From: Polychytrium aggregatum
Lineage: Eukaryota > Chytridiomycota > Chytridiomycetes > Polychytriales
Assembly: GCF_025602895.1 (NCBI RefSeq)
Contig: NW_026516211.1
Span: 744,001 to 808,000 of the forward strand
Direction: 5' to 3'
DNA: 64,000 nucleotides
Shown: positions 10,714 to 22,554 of the stretch, piece by piece
How positions within the stretch are numbered: the stretch's first letter is position 1
Layout of the letters: every line of letters begins with the position of its first letter
The notes under the pieces: generated by a model
Seen by the model: the letters and a program-made list of their open reading frames with translations, nothing else
Told to the model about the DNA's origin: nothing
The model's database searches: none
Made by a program: the position numbers and the translations under genes

Positions 10714-13700
10714 CTAGATGCGCTGAACGTATGTCTGCGGCAAATAGCCCTTATTGCCTCGGAGCTCACCGGACCACCAGTCCTTTTCCTGCGACCAGGT
10801 AGAAATTGCATATCAGCGGAGGTATCTTGGCCAGACGAGCTCGATAGCTCTGCATTCGATTGCATGGTCGCCTGGCTGCATAGCGGCATAACAGCATGGC
10901 TGCGCGGCTGCTTACCGAGGTGTCGGTAACAGTGATAACATCTCCGGTCTTGAAGGTCAGCTCACCAGTCGCTGCTGCGGCGTAGTCATACAAGGCCCGG
11001 ACTGTGGCGACGTGGGGTTGGGTCGGGTTGGTTATCGGGTGCCCGCTGCGATCGCTATGGCGATGGAATGGGTGCAGTTATATGTGGTGCATACCTTTGA
11101 ACGAAGTGACGGTGGATTTGCTGCTCTTGCTTGACTGCATCCACGCCGATCATGTAGATGCAAATGCATCAGCGTACAGTAGATTCGAGCCGATAGTTGG
11201 TTGCCACGGGAGAAAACGCAGCCAACCCAGCTGAGCGGGTGGCTGCTCAGCGGAGCTCCGAGCTTGTGTAGAGTCCAGGATTTGGACAGCGACTGCAATG
11301 CATTGGCCAGAAAGCCACGGGCATTCTTACCACGGTGTCACGATCTCCATCGTCAATCAGTTCAACATAAGCGGCTGGGAACTGGCCCTAAATGCGGTAA
11401 CAGGTTCAGAGGAGCAACGTACAGGACCTATCGGCGCTGGCGAACATGGGCAGACTCCGCGCCCACACAAGTGGCTCGGCATCGATACAAACCTTGCCGT
11501 GGCTGGTTTCGCCTTCCCACCTGGATGAGGATACGACGGCACGCTTAGCATCGTCACGACGGCCAGCCACCTCAATCTTCAGCTCTCAGGACATTGACTC
11601 ACCACTCGTTGCTGCCCGTCGATTTGTTTGTAACGGTAACGATATCGTTGACTGAATCCAAGGCGTTGTCAGACACTGGACGCCAAGGCAGGCTCTACAT
11701 TCCCGGTTGCACGTCTGGGATCGGCTCGCCACTTACCTTTGAGGCTGAGCTCGCCCTCACAAGTGGCATCGTACGCAAACAACACCCGGGCTTGAAAGAC
11801 GGAGGTCGACATACAGAGAGGTCAGCGGTGCTCGCGCATCGGCTCACTCGTGCGCTTGTACATGATCATCGATTACCTCTCGAGCCCTTCTTGCCACCGG
11901 TGGCACGGCTCGTCGCCGAGCTACTTAGCGACGCCGTCTTTGCAATGCCAAGGCTCTTTGCGCTTCCGCCTGTAGTCGGGCCAGAAGCAGCCACGGCCTC
12001 CCATCCTTCGGTAAAGACAACGGGGAAGTTGCCTCGCTGCTGTGTTCGGACGACGCGCCCCTCCCACCAGGCATCTTCATGATTCTCGGTTACCCGGGTC
12101 ACCTCGATGACATCACCAGCTGTTCCGACGGAGGAGATTAGTGACCGATGGCACTACGCAGCAAGCTGATATGGACACAAGCTTCGACTAACCTTTGAAG
12201 GTAATTTCCTCGGCATCGCTGGCAGTGTAGTCTGACACAACCAAAATAAATGTAAGCGACAAGTGCCACCGGTTGCGAGCAGATGGTTTACACCGAGGCC
12301 TGGTTGCATTTGCGTGTGCGGTATAGCGACTTACCATAGATCGCTTTGACTGCGAAGGTCGGGCGGAGAGACACGATGTCAGCCCAGAACAACAAAGCGC
12401 GGCCAGCATATGCTGCTTTCAGAGTCATCCATGTCGCCTCCAGCGGTGCCTACCCTGAGTGGTGACAGACTTGGCAACCGACGAGCGTCGCGGATCGGCC
12501 AGGGCAGTGATTGGCAGCGAGGCCGACGTGCTCCTACTGATGGAGCTGACGGATGATACGCGCCGGTCGGCCAAAGTAGTAGCCTTGATGTAGTTTGATG
12601 GAACGTAGCCTTCGCCACGTCGCCCTCGAACCTGCGCCAAAGTAGCCCGCATTGTCAAAGGCCAAGCTTGCCATAGTGCGGCTTTCGCCTTTGCATGACG
12701 ATGTGCATACCTTGGTCCAGCCTTCTTCATCAGGACCGAGGACCGTCAGATCCTCTTGTTCTTGAATCGAGAGCTCCTCTGCCTCGGCTGCATCGTAGGC
12801 ATAGAGGGCAATTGCATGGCTGGATGAAGCGGTGACTGAGCCTCGTCCTGATGGTGTAGCAGACATGCTGGGCGAGACAGCGAGGGCCTCGAATATCGGT
12901 TGCACTGCAGCGTCAATCCGCACATGAGCGTCAATTACAACCGTCGCAGAAGCCGCAGCAGCGATACCGGCCGTGAGAGCGGTAGCAACCACGGATGCTT
13001 ATTCGAGAATCACATATCCCAAACTGCGATCTGTGATGATACCACCAGCACCCAAGATTGCAGCGTAGGTGCTAAGCGCACAACTGATAGTCGTACCGTT
13101 GATCTTCTTTAGAAGAGCCGTGGCCGTTGAGACGCGTGCCAAGGATAGCTTCAGCAGATCTACAGCGTTGTCGAGATCGAGTTTTTGCTTTGAAACCAGA
13201 TAGTCCAGACGGTAAGATCATCTGCGCAGCTCGGACCTTGGAATACAGATGCGCCATGCCATCCTGCAGGTCAGATATGCTCACCTCGAGCGGGCTCGCA
13301 GCATTGCCAAACTGAGGAGTGTCCTTGTAGACCTGGACGAGGCTGTTGATGCCGGCAAGCTCTTTTTGCTTCTTCTCCAAGGCGCGGTTGAGCTCCTCCT
13401 CTTCTCGAAGCAGCACACCCAGCTTACGACCGAGCGAATCCCTCGATGTCTCATCGAGGACAAGGCCGGTTTCCTTGTTATATGATTGACAGGTGGCGTA
13501 AGAAGTCGCTCTGACCCGATCGACACATCCTCGTGCGCAATGAACCACGAAAAGTAACCTACTGTGTCGTTGTATGAGTTGTCCAGAGGGATCGTTGAGG
13601 GCGAAACAAACATGCTGCCGCCTTCACGTAGACACAGCTCCGTGTCTGCATCCTGGTCAATGCGGGCGATCGTGGTTCTCATGCTGTTGGTGCTGCCGAC

Positions 13701-16006
13701 AAGCATTTCGGTAAAGCTGGTTTCAAGGTTGACGTACACAGACATCAGATTCTTGAGTGTGACGTGGAAGGATCCGTCCAACTTCTGCTTCGCCCAAAGC
13801 CCACATACCCACAAAAGGTGAACCCAGCAGTTGTTAGAGTCAAGGTCGATGTGCCGGACGATAGAGATGGAGACGGCGTAACTGCTCAGATAAGACATGC
13901 CCGCAGGCACAGATCTACACGCTACCTTCATCAAGCTGGGGAGATCCGCTGACAGTGGATATTTGCGCCGGCGACACGAGTCAGTCCAGAGTCTCGTAAT
14001 AGGACATGAGCAGCCAAGAGATGTGTCGTACGTACATGTATAATACAGTTGCTGCATCGCATTTGCAGCCTCAGATGCAAGGATGTACTCGTTGCGGACG
14101 TTGAGAAGGCGGCTGTTGGCGTTCTTTTTCTTAATATTGGCCTGGATGGTGGTGTTGACAAGGGTCGTTAGGGGGGGGCTCGATCATTCGCATATGAGGC
14201 CAATCGGTGTCTCCGTCGGAGATTGGTAGGAACGACACACTCCGCTCATGTATAATCACATAAACACACAAACTAACAGGTGTGGAAGACTCACCTTCTC
14301 AATATTCTCCTCGGGGTTAGTTTTGGAGAAGGCAAATATGCCACCGTTGGGCTTCTTGAGGACCTCCTCGTACTTCCTGTTGGCCTGGTCGGCATCCTTG
14401 GCTGCTTTATCGTAGACGGCTTTGACCTGATGAGCACAGCCCCACGCATCGGAGATATCACCGAGTTCAGATAGATACCCATAATCTGTGAGCGTGCGGT
14501 CGCACGCCCGACACACCAAGCCAGGCTTGCTGGCGCGGCCAACTATGATGGAAGAGGCGCCTTGGACCAAGGGATACCTTTTCCAGCTCGTCGTAGGCAG
14601 CATGGAGATCCTTGAGGTATTTTGTCTGCAATATGAACCGAGCGCGTTAATCTGGTTGCTGGGCCACTCCAACAGGGCCGTGGTCGAACGACGGCGCTGC
14701 TCATACATACCGCAAACTCAGAGTTCTGAATGCGTTGAAGTGGCCATAGTGTTAAATGGATATGCTTGCCATCGTATGCTCAAATGCTCAAGTGCTCGAG
14801 TGCTCAAGTGCTCGAGTGCTCAAGTGCCCGCGGGTACAGAGCCTCACAGGCTCGAGTCTGCAGACGCACCTTTTTGTTGGCTGAGATTTTATCCTTGGTG
14901 ACGTCCTTGAGCACATCGGTGACCGAGGTTACGAGCGTCTCGCTAATCTGGCCTCGTGCCTTGGCCTGCCGCTCGGATTCTTGCAAAAGCGTCGAGAATG
15001 CTGTGTACATTGCTCTGTCACAGAACACGCGGCAGATGGTGAGTGCTTGAAACAGCAGCACCTGGCACGATCTGTCCGCCAAGTCGTGGGTGGACCGTTT
15101 GCTGGCCAATGGCCAGGGCCCGAGATCGCACAGTGTTCGGCCAATTGCATCCAACGGAAAACCTTTGCTCGCGGCTGGGCTCGCCCTTGCTGTCATCTTC
15201 CTCGACGGTGAGTCCATGGGAGCGTCCGCTCTGCGACACCTTGCGGTACTTTTTCTGGATGTAGCTCTTTGAGAGCTTCTCCAAGCTCTTGCCGATGCCA
15301 AGAGGATGGGGGTATTGTGTCAGAGACGTCAGGGTTTATCCAAATTGTTAGCAGCATTGCGATGGGGGGCTGGGTGATCCCACACGATACCTTGAAATAA
15401 TCGTTCTCGATCTCTGCGCGTTTCTGAGATTCACCCAATGTAATGGAGTGATGTGCGAGTCGATCGATTGTTAGAACAGCCATGCGAATGCAAGATCATC
15501 CACAATATGGAGCAATACAGGCGCTAACGAGCGCAGGGAGGCCATTGATCATTCGTATCCGATGGTGTGAGCGCATACCGCCACCGACGACACAGCACTC
15601 CATGCAACCCAGCCAGGACAAGACGAGAGCTCCAGCGTCTGTCACTCAGCAGCGCTAGATCATCGCCATTGATCGTCACATACGATGCCGTTGTCGGAGT
15701 ATCAAGTACCCATCAAAATACACTGGCGCTCCACCAGCTCGCCAGCCCCATCCGTCCGCCATCGCAGGCGGCCATAGCTACCCCCACAGCGGCTCCAGGC
15801 CCCACGCGGGCTAACGTAAACCTGCGATAAAATGATTGCAAACACGGAAGTGCCTGGTGAGTCTTTTGACATCTCACCTTCATGTAGTCACGCAGGTTCT
15901 CAAGCAGCTCGACATCAGCCTCGCTCTTGAATACGAGCTTGTTGACTTGGCCGAGCTGCTGCTGCTTGTTGGCTTTGACGGCGATGTGCGTATTCTTGGA
16001 GGACAT
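10714..16006 (-). CDS. F-BAR protein with four SH3 domains (Bzz1-like)
   Basis: A multi-exon minus-strand gene. The N-terminal F-BAR region (exons from 16006 to about 13100) includes ADVELLENLRDYMK, KRAEIENDYFK, KLSKSYIQKKY, a long charged coiled coil with KDLHAAYDELEK and KAVYDKAAKDADQA, then an HR1-like coiled segment (LNRALEKKQKELAGINSL). Four SH3 domains follow. The first is ALYAYDAAEAEELS near 12.8-12.6 kb. The second, DYTASDAEEITFK ... AWWEGRV, is near 12.2-12.0 kb. The third, FAYDATCEGELSLK ... GQFPAAYVELID, spans 11.8-11.3 kb over several exons. The last, ALYDYAAAATGELTFKTGD ... DWWSGELRGNKGYLPQTYV, ends four residues before the stop. F-BAR/SH3 proteins bend plasma membrane at endocytic sites and recruit WASP and actin factors. 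Bzz1 has two SH3 domains, so four is an expansion or a distinct subfamily. One exon is 15 nt (14711-14725). The start at 16006 gives the F-BAR without the common SFWD opening, so an upstream exon cannot be excluded. Confidence 0.88.
14778..14827. repeat. 8-bp tandem repeat in F-BAR gene intron
   Basis: About six copies of GCTCRAGT (alternating GCTCAAGT and GCTCGAGT) lie between the 15-nt exon at 14711-14725 and the upstream exon ending near 14870. The repeat is wholly intronic. Confidence 0.9.
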
Positions 16007-16431
16007 AATGCCGCAACTGGGTACGTGCTGGATAACTGCCGCAGCTCGTGCGATGCAGATGGAGGATCTCTGTCTCGGGAGGAGACGCTGGTGAGAACGG
16101 GCCTGCAGACCAAGCGGATACGGATGTCTGGCTGTTGGGAGCCGGGGTGCCGTGGAGGAGCAGCGAGGACAGAGGCGGCGGCTGGCTCAAAGGAGAGCGC
16201 GGCTGCAGCCGGCTGGGTGGCTGGCTGCAACCGCTGGCTGGTTCCGAGCCGATCATGTGACCGTCGCGCTGCGAATGGGGCGGGCACAGCATGCCGTTTG
16301 TGGGATGCAGGTAGAGTGCTCATAGACTCTCTCTCTCCCGGCGCGGGGTGTGTGTGCGTCCAGGAACTATCGGAATACATTGTATGTACATGGGCAGCGT
16401 CTCAAGATGCCCCGGCGGAACATTAGGAGAG
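16007..16431 (-). promoter_or_regulatory. F-BAR gene upstream region
   Basis: These 425 bases lie between the F-BAR start and the stop codon of the cyclin-Y-like gene, both on the minus strand. The stretch is rich in GGCTGG-like runs near 16200-16245. I see no gene and no clear TATA element. Confidence 0.4.
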
Positions 16432-19430
16432 TCAGATCGGGATACTGTGCGGCGGCAGGGCGGGAGAGAATATATAGTCGCTCTTGGACCGCGGGATTGG
16501 CTTGGCCGGCTTTTTGGGAGTTGCGTGCGGAGCAAGATTCTCTTCATGGGCATCGGCCGGGGCGGCCTCCTTGGCGGCGTTAGTTTCTGTGCCTGCAGCA
16601 GCCGCATCGGATGGTGCCTTGGCGGGCTCCTCGGATTTCGGAATCTCCTGGATGCGAGCCTGTGACCGCCGACCCAGTGCAAGAACATAAACCACAATCA
16701 GGTCAGCAGTCGCCCGGGGCAAGCAGAGTGCGGGCATATTTCGTGCACGAAAGCAGGCGCCAAATCATACCTCGAGTATCTTGACATCCTTCAGTGTCAG
16801 TGGTTTGAGGTCAAACAGCTTCTTCTTGTCGGCCAAATCACGGAGCTTGAAATAGTACTGCGTGTAGACCGAGCACTTGACCGAGACGTCATAGTCGATC
16901 GAGTGCATGTACCACCGCTCGAGCTCGTTCCTGCTCGAGTTCATCAATACCAGCCTTGGCGTCAGCCATACAAACGGACATTATCGGCTTGCTCGAGAAG
17001 CTCGAGGCTGTTGGCGTGACGGAGCCTGACAGCTTGCTTCAGCCCAAGACACAACAGCGCATCCAAATCAATATGTCCGTGGCGTGCACAAGAGACAACT
17101 TACATGTCTGCGACGGGGACATCTGGAAAGATCTGGCAAAAGTCAATGTTCCAGACGGCATGGTCGTCCCAAACCTTCGACGCCAAGAGCAGGCCACCAA
17201 GTGTTATCCGTGCCCAGTTGACCATCTGGATGTTGACCCCAGTCTTTCTGAGCATTCTCTCGATGTAAACCTGGCGCAAATCAACCATGATCAGTCACCA
17301 GCATTGGCTTGAGAGAGAATTGCAAAGCTTGGCCGTAAAGAGCATCAAATCAACTGCCGGCAGTAACCGACATTGCCTGTCAAGGCCAATCGTTGCAGTC
17401 TCGCGGGAGAGCGAGCCACTGATAATGGGCTTGCAAGCGGACCAGCCTACCAAAGTAATGGGGGCACACTCCACGGGCAGCTCGGCTGCTTGAAACACGC
17501 ATTCAAGGAACTTGAATATATCCCGTGTCGATGGTATTTTGGTGCAAAACTGTATCCGTTTCTACAGCGCGTAGAAAAAAACAAGCACGAGCATTAGCCG
17601 CCGTGTCATACCGCCGAGACACTGGGTCGCTGCCTCGTCTGCGATCGCCGTGAGCCATCTGCAACCGGCAGACGTACCGACAAGGGATGCAGCCTCTCGG
17701 ACAAGATGTCGTGGGTCTTTTTCAGTTCGATTTTGCTTTGCTGCACTATAGTGTGGTGGAGGGATTTCGAGACACTAAAGCGCCAAGATCAAAATGACGT
17801 TGTCGTTAGTGACTGTCTGTGGTCGATGAACTGAGGGTGCGGTATGCTCACAGCGCTGTTTCCAGCGGAAAAACGCTATCAAGTCACAACCCAGATATCA
17901 CAAGCCAGCAGATCGTTGACGTTGACCGATTAGCAACGCCGAATGCTTCTCCGGCCTTCACTTCATCTGGCGAAGAGCAACAGTACACTCTACCATTTAA
18001 GCATCGCATTCATATCCGAGTTCACGATGGTTTGGTCTACAAAGAGTGTCGAGCAGGAGTTGTATCGCGGCAGCTTTTTCTTGGATCTTGTCGATTGGCG
18101 CGAGATACTCGGCAGGGCTACCGATATTGGCTCGCATGTTGAGTCCCGTTTGGCGACTGTGGGTGCCTCGGGTGCTGGCAAATCGTCATTCCTTGGCGGG
18201 GTGACCGGACCGGGCTTAGTACTCGTTGTGGGGTGATCGGCCAACTCGGCGAGTTGGACTCGTTCGTCCGCAACATTCCCATCCTTGGAAGCTGCAGAAA
18301 CAGACAGGGTCGGAGCCTCGATCGAGTTGTCGCTGTTGATGGCCGTCTTATGGCCGTCGATGTCCCGAACAAGCACCGATCCGGATTCCTCTATCAGACG
18401 AGTTACGCATACGTTCATGAGTGTCGCCCGTTTGGATGCCGTGGAGACGACGGCAATGGATGTGGGATTGGGTGAGCTGTTGGGCGAGTTATCTTTGGAG
18501 AGAATGACTCTTTGAAGCTCGTTGGGATTGTTTGCTCCGATTTTGATCGAGCTTGATCGCTTCATGAGGGTTGGCGCATTGATGCCCGAGAAACCACTGA
18601 TAGAGCGTCGCCGTCGCTCTGAGCCATCGGGATCTATGAGCCTCTCATTGCTGATGCTGAGGTGGTGTGCGTGATATCCTGGTTCGCCGACGGAGGATGA
18701 ACAGGGAATCAGATGGAGACGCTTAAAGACGTGTGAGACCGCTCGCGATGCTCACCAGGGGCGTACCTGTGTCGGCGATGGCTGACAGTGGCGGTGGCTC
18801 ACGATTCTCATGGGTGGCCTCCACCGGTGTTTTCTGCCCATATCCTCGCTCAAGCGTCACATGCACGCTACATGCCCTACTACTCGACGGCCGCCTATGC
18901 AGATTTGTGGGAAATGAGTCCAGGATTTCCTGAGGATCTTCTTGCTGCGATCGGTCGCTCGCCTGGCTGACATGCTGGGAGTGATTTGAGTGGTATCGCT
19001 CGCTGTTCCGGCGCTCGGGCTTCTGCCCGGTGTGCGGCTCGCTGGCAAAGAGTCCATGGATCTGCTCGCTGTGCCGGCGACCAGCCTTGGGCTCGCGATG
19101 GCGATTTGAGGGTGAGTGCTCGCTGTGATGGCCAGGCGGATGTTCATCGCGGGGGCTCGAGGGAACATGCTCGCTGTGGCGACGGGAATGGGTGTGTTCG
19201 ATATGATGATCAAGATGATGGTACATGGAGTGCTCGTGATGCCTTTCGTGCTGTGACGATCGAGCCGAGGCAGACTGAGAGGCGACGCGCCCGCCTGCTT
19301 CTTGCGACGATCGCCGCTCTCGGCCGTGAAGCGCCCAGGGAAATACATTATGGGTTGGCGACTTGAGCTTCTCGCCATCCGATAGTTCGCTGTCGCTACT
19401 TGGGTTTGGCAGCGATCCCGAGTTTCCCAT
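16432..19430 (-). CDS. Cyclin-Y-like (PCL-type) cyclin, N-myristoylation site
   Basis: Exon 1 is 19430-18767. It starts MGNSGSLPN, a strong N-myristoylation context as in animal cyclin Y, and is dominated by His/Ser/Arg-rich HSEH-type repeats. Exon 2 starts at 18678 and carries a Ser-rich linker ending NSCSTLFVDQTIVNSDMNAM. Later exons join in phase to the cyclin box: LKCVSKSLHHTIVQQSKIEL, IPSTRDIFKFLECVFQAAEL, PVECAPITLVYIERMLRKTG, NWARITLGGLLLASKVWDDH, NIDFCQIFPDVPVADMNELE and SIDYDVSVKCSVYTQYYFKL. The final exon is an Ala/Lys/Pro-rich tail ending PHSIPI. Cyclin Y activates PFTAIRE/PCTAIRE-type CDKs (Pho85-like in fungi) at membranes. Matches run through the whole box, so the family call is firm. 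The membrane role is inferred from the myristoylation motif. Confidence 0.92.
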
Positions 19431-20503
19431 TCTCTGCGCGGGTGCAGATGATTACGGGGATAGTCGATAGTGTACCCTGGTTGCCAGGGGACGCCCAAAT
19501 GGGACGAAGCTGGCTGGATGGAGGGTGTGGTTGCTTGGAGCGGTGAGCCAGGAACTAAAGGGTGGGAGTTGGCGTGGGCAATGCCGTGCTGCACCGAAGC
19601 CGATGCTGTTGCAGATGCTGCTGCTGCCGGATTTGAGCCAGGAGTCTACAGCAGCGTTTGGTGGGGCCTTGAGAGCCGACAACAAACGATGCGGAGGGAT
19701 CAGCGGGAATTTCCAGCAGAATCGACGGCGGACGATACGACGGCTTGCGAGCGGAGCTGTCTCGTCTCGGGGGGGGGGATTCGAGATGGATTTTGGCGCC
19801 GCCAAAGTGAGACTCGGTGGGGAGCCCACTCGGCATCAACCGAACTATAATCGAGCAGTAGCAAAATGGCCAACAGGACACTCATTCGAAAGAAGCGCTG
19901 TTGAACGGGCTGTGTCGAACAAAAGCCAATCACTGCAGGATCCCGCTCCCAATCATGAGCTCAACAGCACCCCGCCACGGGCTACGGCAGCTGCTCGGAT
20001 GCCCTGTGATGGTTGCTCAAGCATCGTTCCGTGCAAATTGATCAACGCCAGTCCTTGCCTGTTTCGAAACGAATTGGTCGCACCTTGAGAGTGAGCTTGT
20101 CGAAGCAGGTTCATCAGTGCAGGGCTCGTCAATGCAGAGCGCAAGTTATCCACCGCCATTGCTGCCGCTATTCAGCTTTGCTCACTCGTATCGTTCACCT
20201 TCCCTTCCTGGCACCGAAGCCGATCATATCGCCACGACGGCCTGCATGGAATCCACTGGCCTATGGCTCACCCAGGGAGTCACGATAGAGCAACGAATCC
20301 TGATATGACGTTTTATTAGGCGCTAATGCTGGGCAAAGCGATTGCCTATTCGTGTCGGGGATCGGAAAGTCGCGGGGAGACACTGCACTGATCCACGGAG
20401 CTCGAATGTGGCGGACAAGATCGGCCGGTGAGCATTCTGATTGCCCGATGACTCCCATTCAGCGGTTGCGGCAGTTACTGCGCTATGCAATCGTTGGTCC
20501 TTC
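19431..20503 (-). promoter_or_regulatory. Cyclin-Y upstream region
   Basis: This 1.07 kb gap separates the cyclin-Y start from the CEP43-like stop codon, both on the minus strand. It should hold the cyclin promoter and the CEP43 3' UTR. A run of nine G lies near 19770. TTTATT at 20312-20317 reads AATAAA on the minus strand, about 190 bases past the CEP43 stop. No supported gene. Confidence 0.4.
20312..20317 (-). terminator. Candidate poly(A) signal of the CEP43-like gene
   Basis: AATAAA on the minus strand, about 190 bases downstream of the CEP43-like stop codon. Confidence 0.35.
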
Positions 20504-22240
20504 CTAGGATGAGTCCAGCTCAGCCGGTTCGTCATACTGAAATGCATCGGTACTGTAGCTTGGGCTGATTGTGTGATCTTCAGTCTGTAAGCAATATCAT
20601 ACAGCAGGTTAGTGTCAATATTGTCCCCCCCACTATTGATTCAGCCCTACTCTCCTCGGCTATGGGTGAGGCATGTGCCAGATCATTCCAGCGGTACCTG
20701 GTCGTCTTTCTCGATCGTTTCCACATCTTCTTCGACTCTGACGGAAACAAGCAAATTTAGGCAGGCATTCCTTGGCTCCCACGCCACATTGAAACTGAAT
20801 AGAGTTGGATGCGCGACTTACTCGTCCTCAATATCGATCTGGATACCCGCCGGGTCAGCTAGCCGGAGCTGCTCGGCGAGATTGTCGGGCGTGTCGGATG
20901 TATTTGGAGGATACGTTGATGATATGGGGGCGAGCGCTGTCGGAGCCAGGACAGGCGGCGGGTGCATTGGAGCAGTACCGGACTGAGCCGATCTATCTTG
21001 CTGGACTGTAGATTTCCGTACCGATCAGCGGACGTAAGCGATCCAGTCATGCAGGCGGGCCAGTTTGAAGGACCCATAAGGCACAAGCTCCAAGGCCGAG
21101 ACGACATCTAGCGCATTTAGATCTGGCTCGTGTCGCCAACTCCTCTGCAAGAACATCCGCACCTTTGTCGCTAGACGCACGCGCATGACCAAGGGCCGAC
21201 TGCTCTCCTGGCGATACGTTGATTCCAGTGGGTGCGTCTCTGTGTAGAGGTGCAGTCTTTGCGGGCACGCCCAGCGAGGAGACGAGGGACGTGGGCTCCG
21301 AAAGTATAACTGAGTGTCGGAACCGAGAGAATGTGTTTCGTATCAGCTCGCGTGAGCGTAGACCGGGCAGCTGTTAAGAGTACGGCCAAAAGCATCAGCA
21401 CCGAGCTCCTCACCAAACTTGTTGGACTTGTCGTCGGTGAGAGGCTGAATTGATGTCGACTGCGAGCGCTGCAGTTCGGAAAATAGACCTGATGAGTGCG
21501 ACGAGGCCAATCGGACTGGCAGAGAAAGGGAGCGAGAAATTAGACCACCAAGCCGATTTTACCAGGTGTTGGAGGGCCTTCAGATCGCCGTGGCGATGCT
21601 CAATCAGTTGCAAGAGTAGAGGAGTATCATCGGTCGAGGACTCGAGTTTGAGCTCTTGCGAGACATTTGGGCGGCGATGGTGTCCGGGTGTTCGTTCGGG
21701 CTGCAGGAAATGATCGGGTAAGTTGGTAGGCTGTGATGAGCAGAGCCGAGCAGCTGCCCAAGCAAGCGACATTACCAGGCCAGCTTCCGAGGTCATGACT
21801 GCGAGAGTGTACTCGAGATTGAAGCACTCGAGGAAATCCATTATGAGATCGAGTGCGAGTCGGGCTGAGGATGAAGCGCTCGTTAGATGGGAAAGGCAAT
21901 GTTGAAACGGACGAGAGAACCGCGGTGATATCAGACGACGGGTTGGCTTCGTCTGCTTGAATGGTTTGGGAGAAGGGTCAGAGCGTGTGCTGCGAGAAGT
22001 GGAAGCCATACCGTCGGGTGAGGAGCGCAGGAGATCCAGCTTGGTCGAAGCTTCGAGCGGAAGCTTCTTGGACGAGCCTGCTGTCTCTTCTTGCAGCACC
22101 AGAAAGACGGCAGCCCGTAGCTGGGCCTTGAGATTTCCAAGGACGCCGCGCTTCAGAAGCACATTTTCGACCACATTCTTCAGCGAGGCGATTTCTCCCG
22201 CGGGAGGATGATGCGAGTCAGGGCGCGGCTGGGTTGACAT
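20504..22240 (-). CDS. CEP43: CEP43/FOP-like centrosome and basal-body protein
   Basis: Starts MSTQPRPDSHHPPAGEIASL and continues LKNVVENVLLKRGVLGNLKA then QLRAAVFLVLQEE. This aligns residue for residue in pattern with the FOP N-terminal dimerisation region (human LENSGVLNRIKAELRAAVFLALEE). A LisH-like segment follows: ALDLIMDFLECFNLEYTLAV. Then comes VSQELKLESSTDDTPLLLQL, equivalent to the FOP segment after its LisH. The tail exons run ...LAEQLRLADPAGIQIDIEDE, VEEDVETIEKDDQ and TEDHTISPSYSTDAFQYDEP, ending ELDSS. Exons in the middle (about 21050-21470) are low-complexity and I could not fix their frame. CEP43/FOP anchors microtubules at centrosomes and is needed for cilium assembly, so its presence suggests a flagellated life stage. 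The gene is head to head with the TM9SF gene, ATG to ATG about 314 bases. Confidence 0.85.
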
Positions 22241-22554
22241 GGCAGTGGGACGGGATAACAGGTCGATGCAATGGTCGATGCAATGGTAGATGCGGTGGTC
22301 GATGCGGTGGTCGATACGGTGGCAAGAAGGCCAGTCCCTGAAAGTCAGGGTGACGGATCCGGCCAGGGCTTTGTGGCTCGAGCCGTGGCTCGATCCGGCG
22401 GATGCCTGGTCGCCCGCCATTTCTGGTCCCGCCGGCGCCTGCCATCGCCATTCCCATCTCTCTCCCCATCAAGGGCCCAGGACTGCCCGCTGCTGTCGCC
22501 GCTGCCGCTGCCGCATACCGCTCCACCGTCCCGGCCAACCTCTGATCCGCCGCA
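22241..22554. promoter_or_regulatory. Shared CEP43 / TM9SF promoter with 12-bp repeat
   Basis: These 314 bases separate two divergent start codons. Five copies of a 12-bp unit (GGTCGATGCGGT and variants) occupy 22261-22320, on the CEP43 side. No TATA element is evident. Confidence 0.6.
22261..22320. repeat. 12-bp tandem repeat, five copies
   Basis: GGTCGATGCAAT x2, then GGTAGATGCGGT, GGTCGATGCGGT and GGTCGATACGGT. It lies just upstream of the CEP43-like start codon, probably in its promoter or 5' UTR. Confidence 0.9.
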
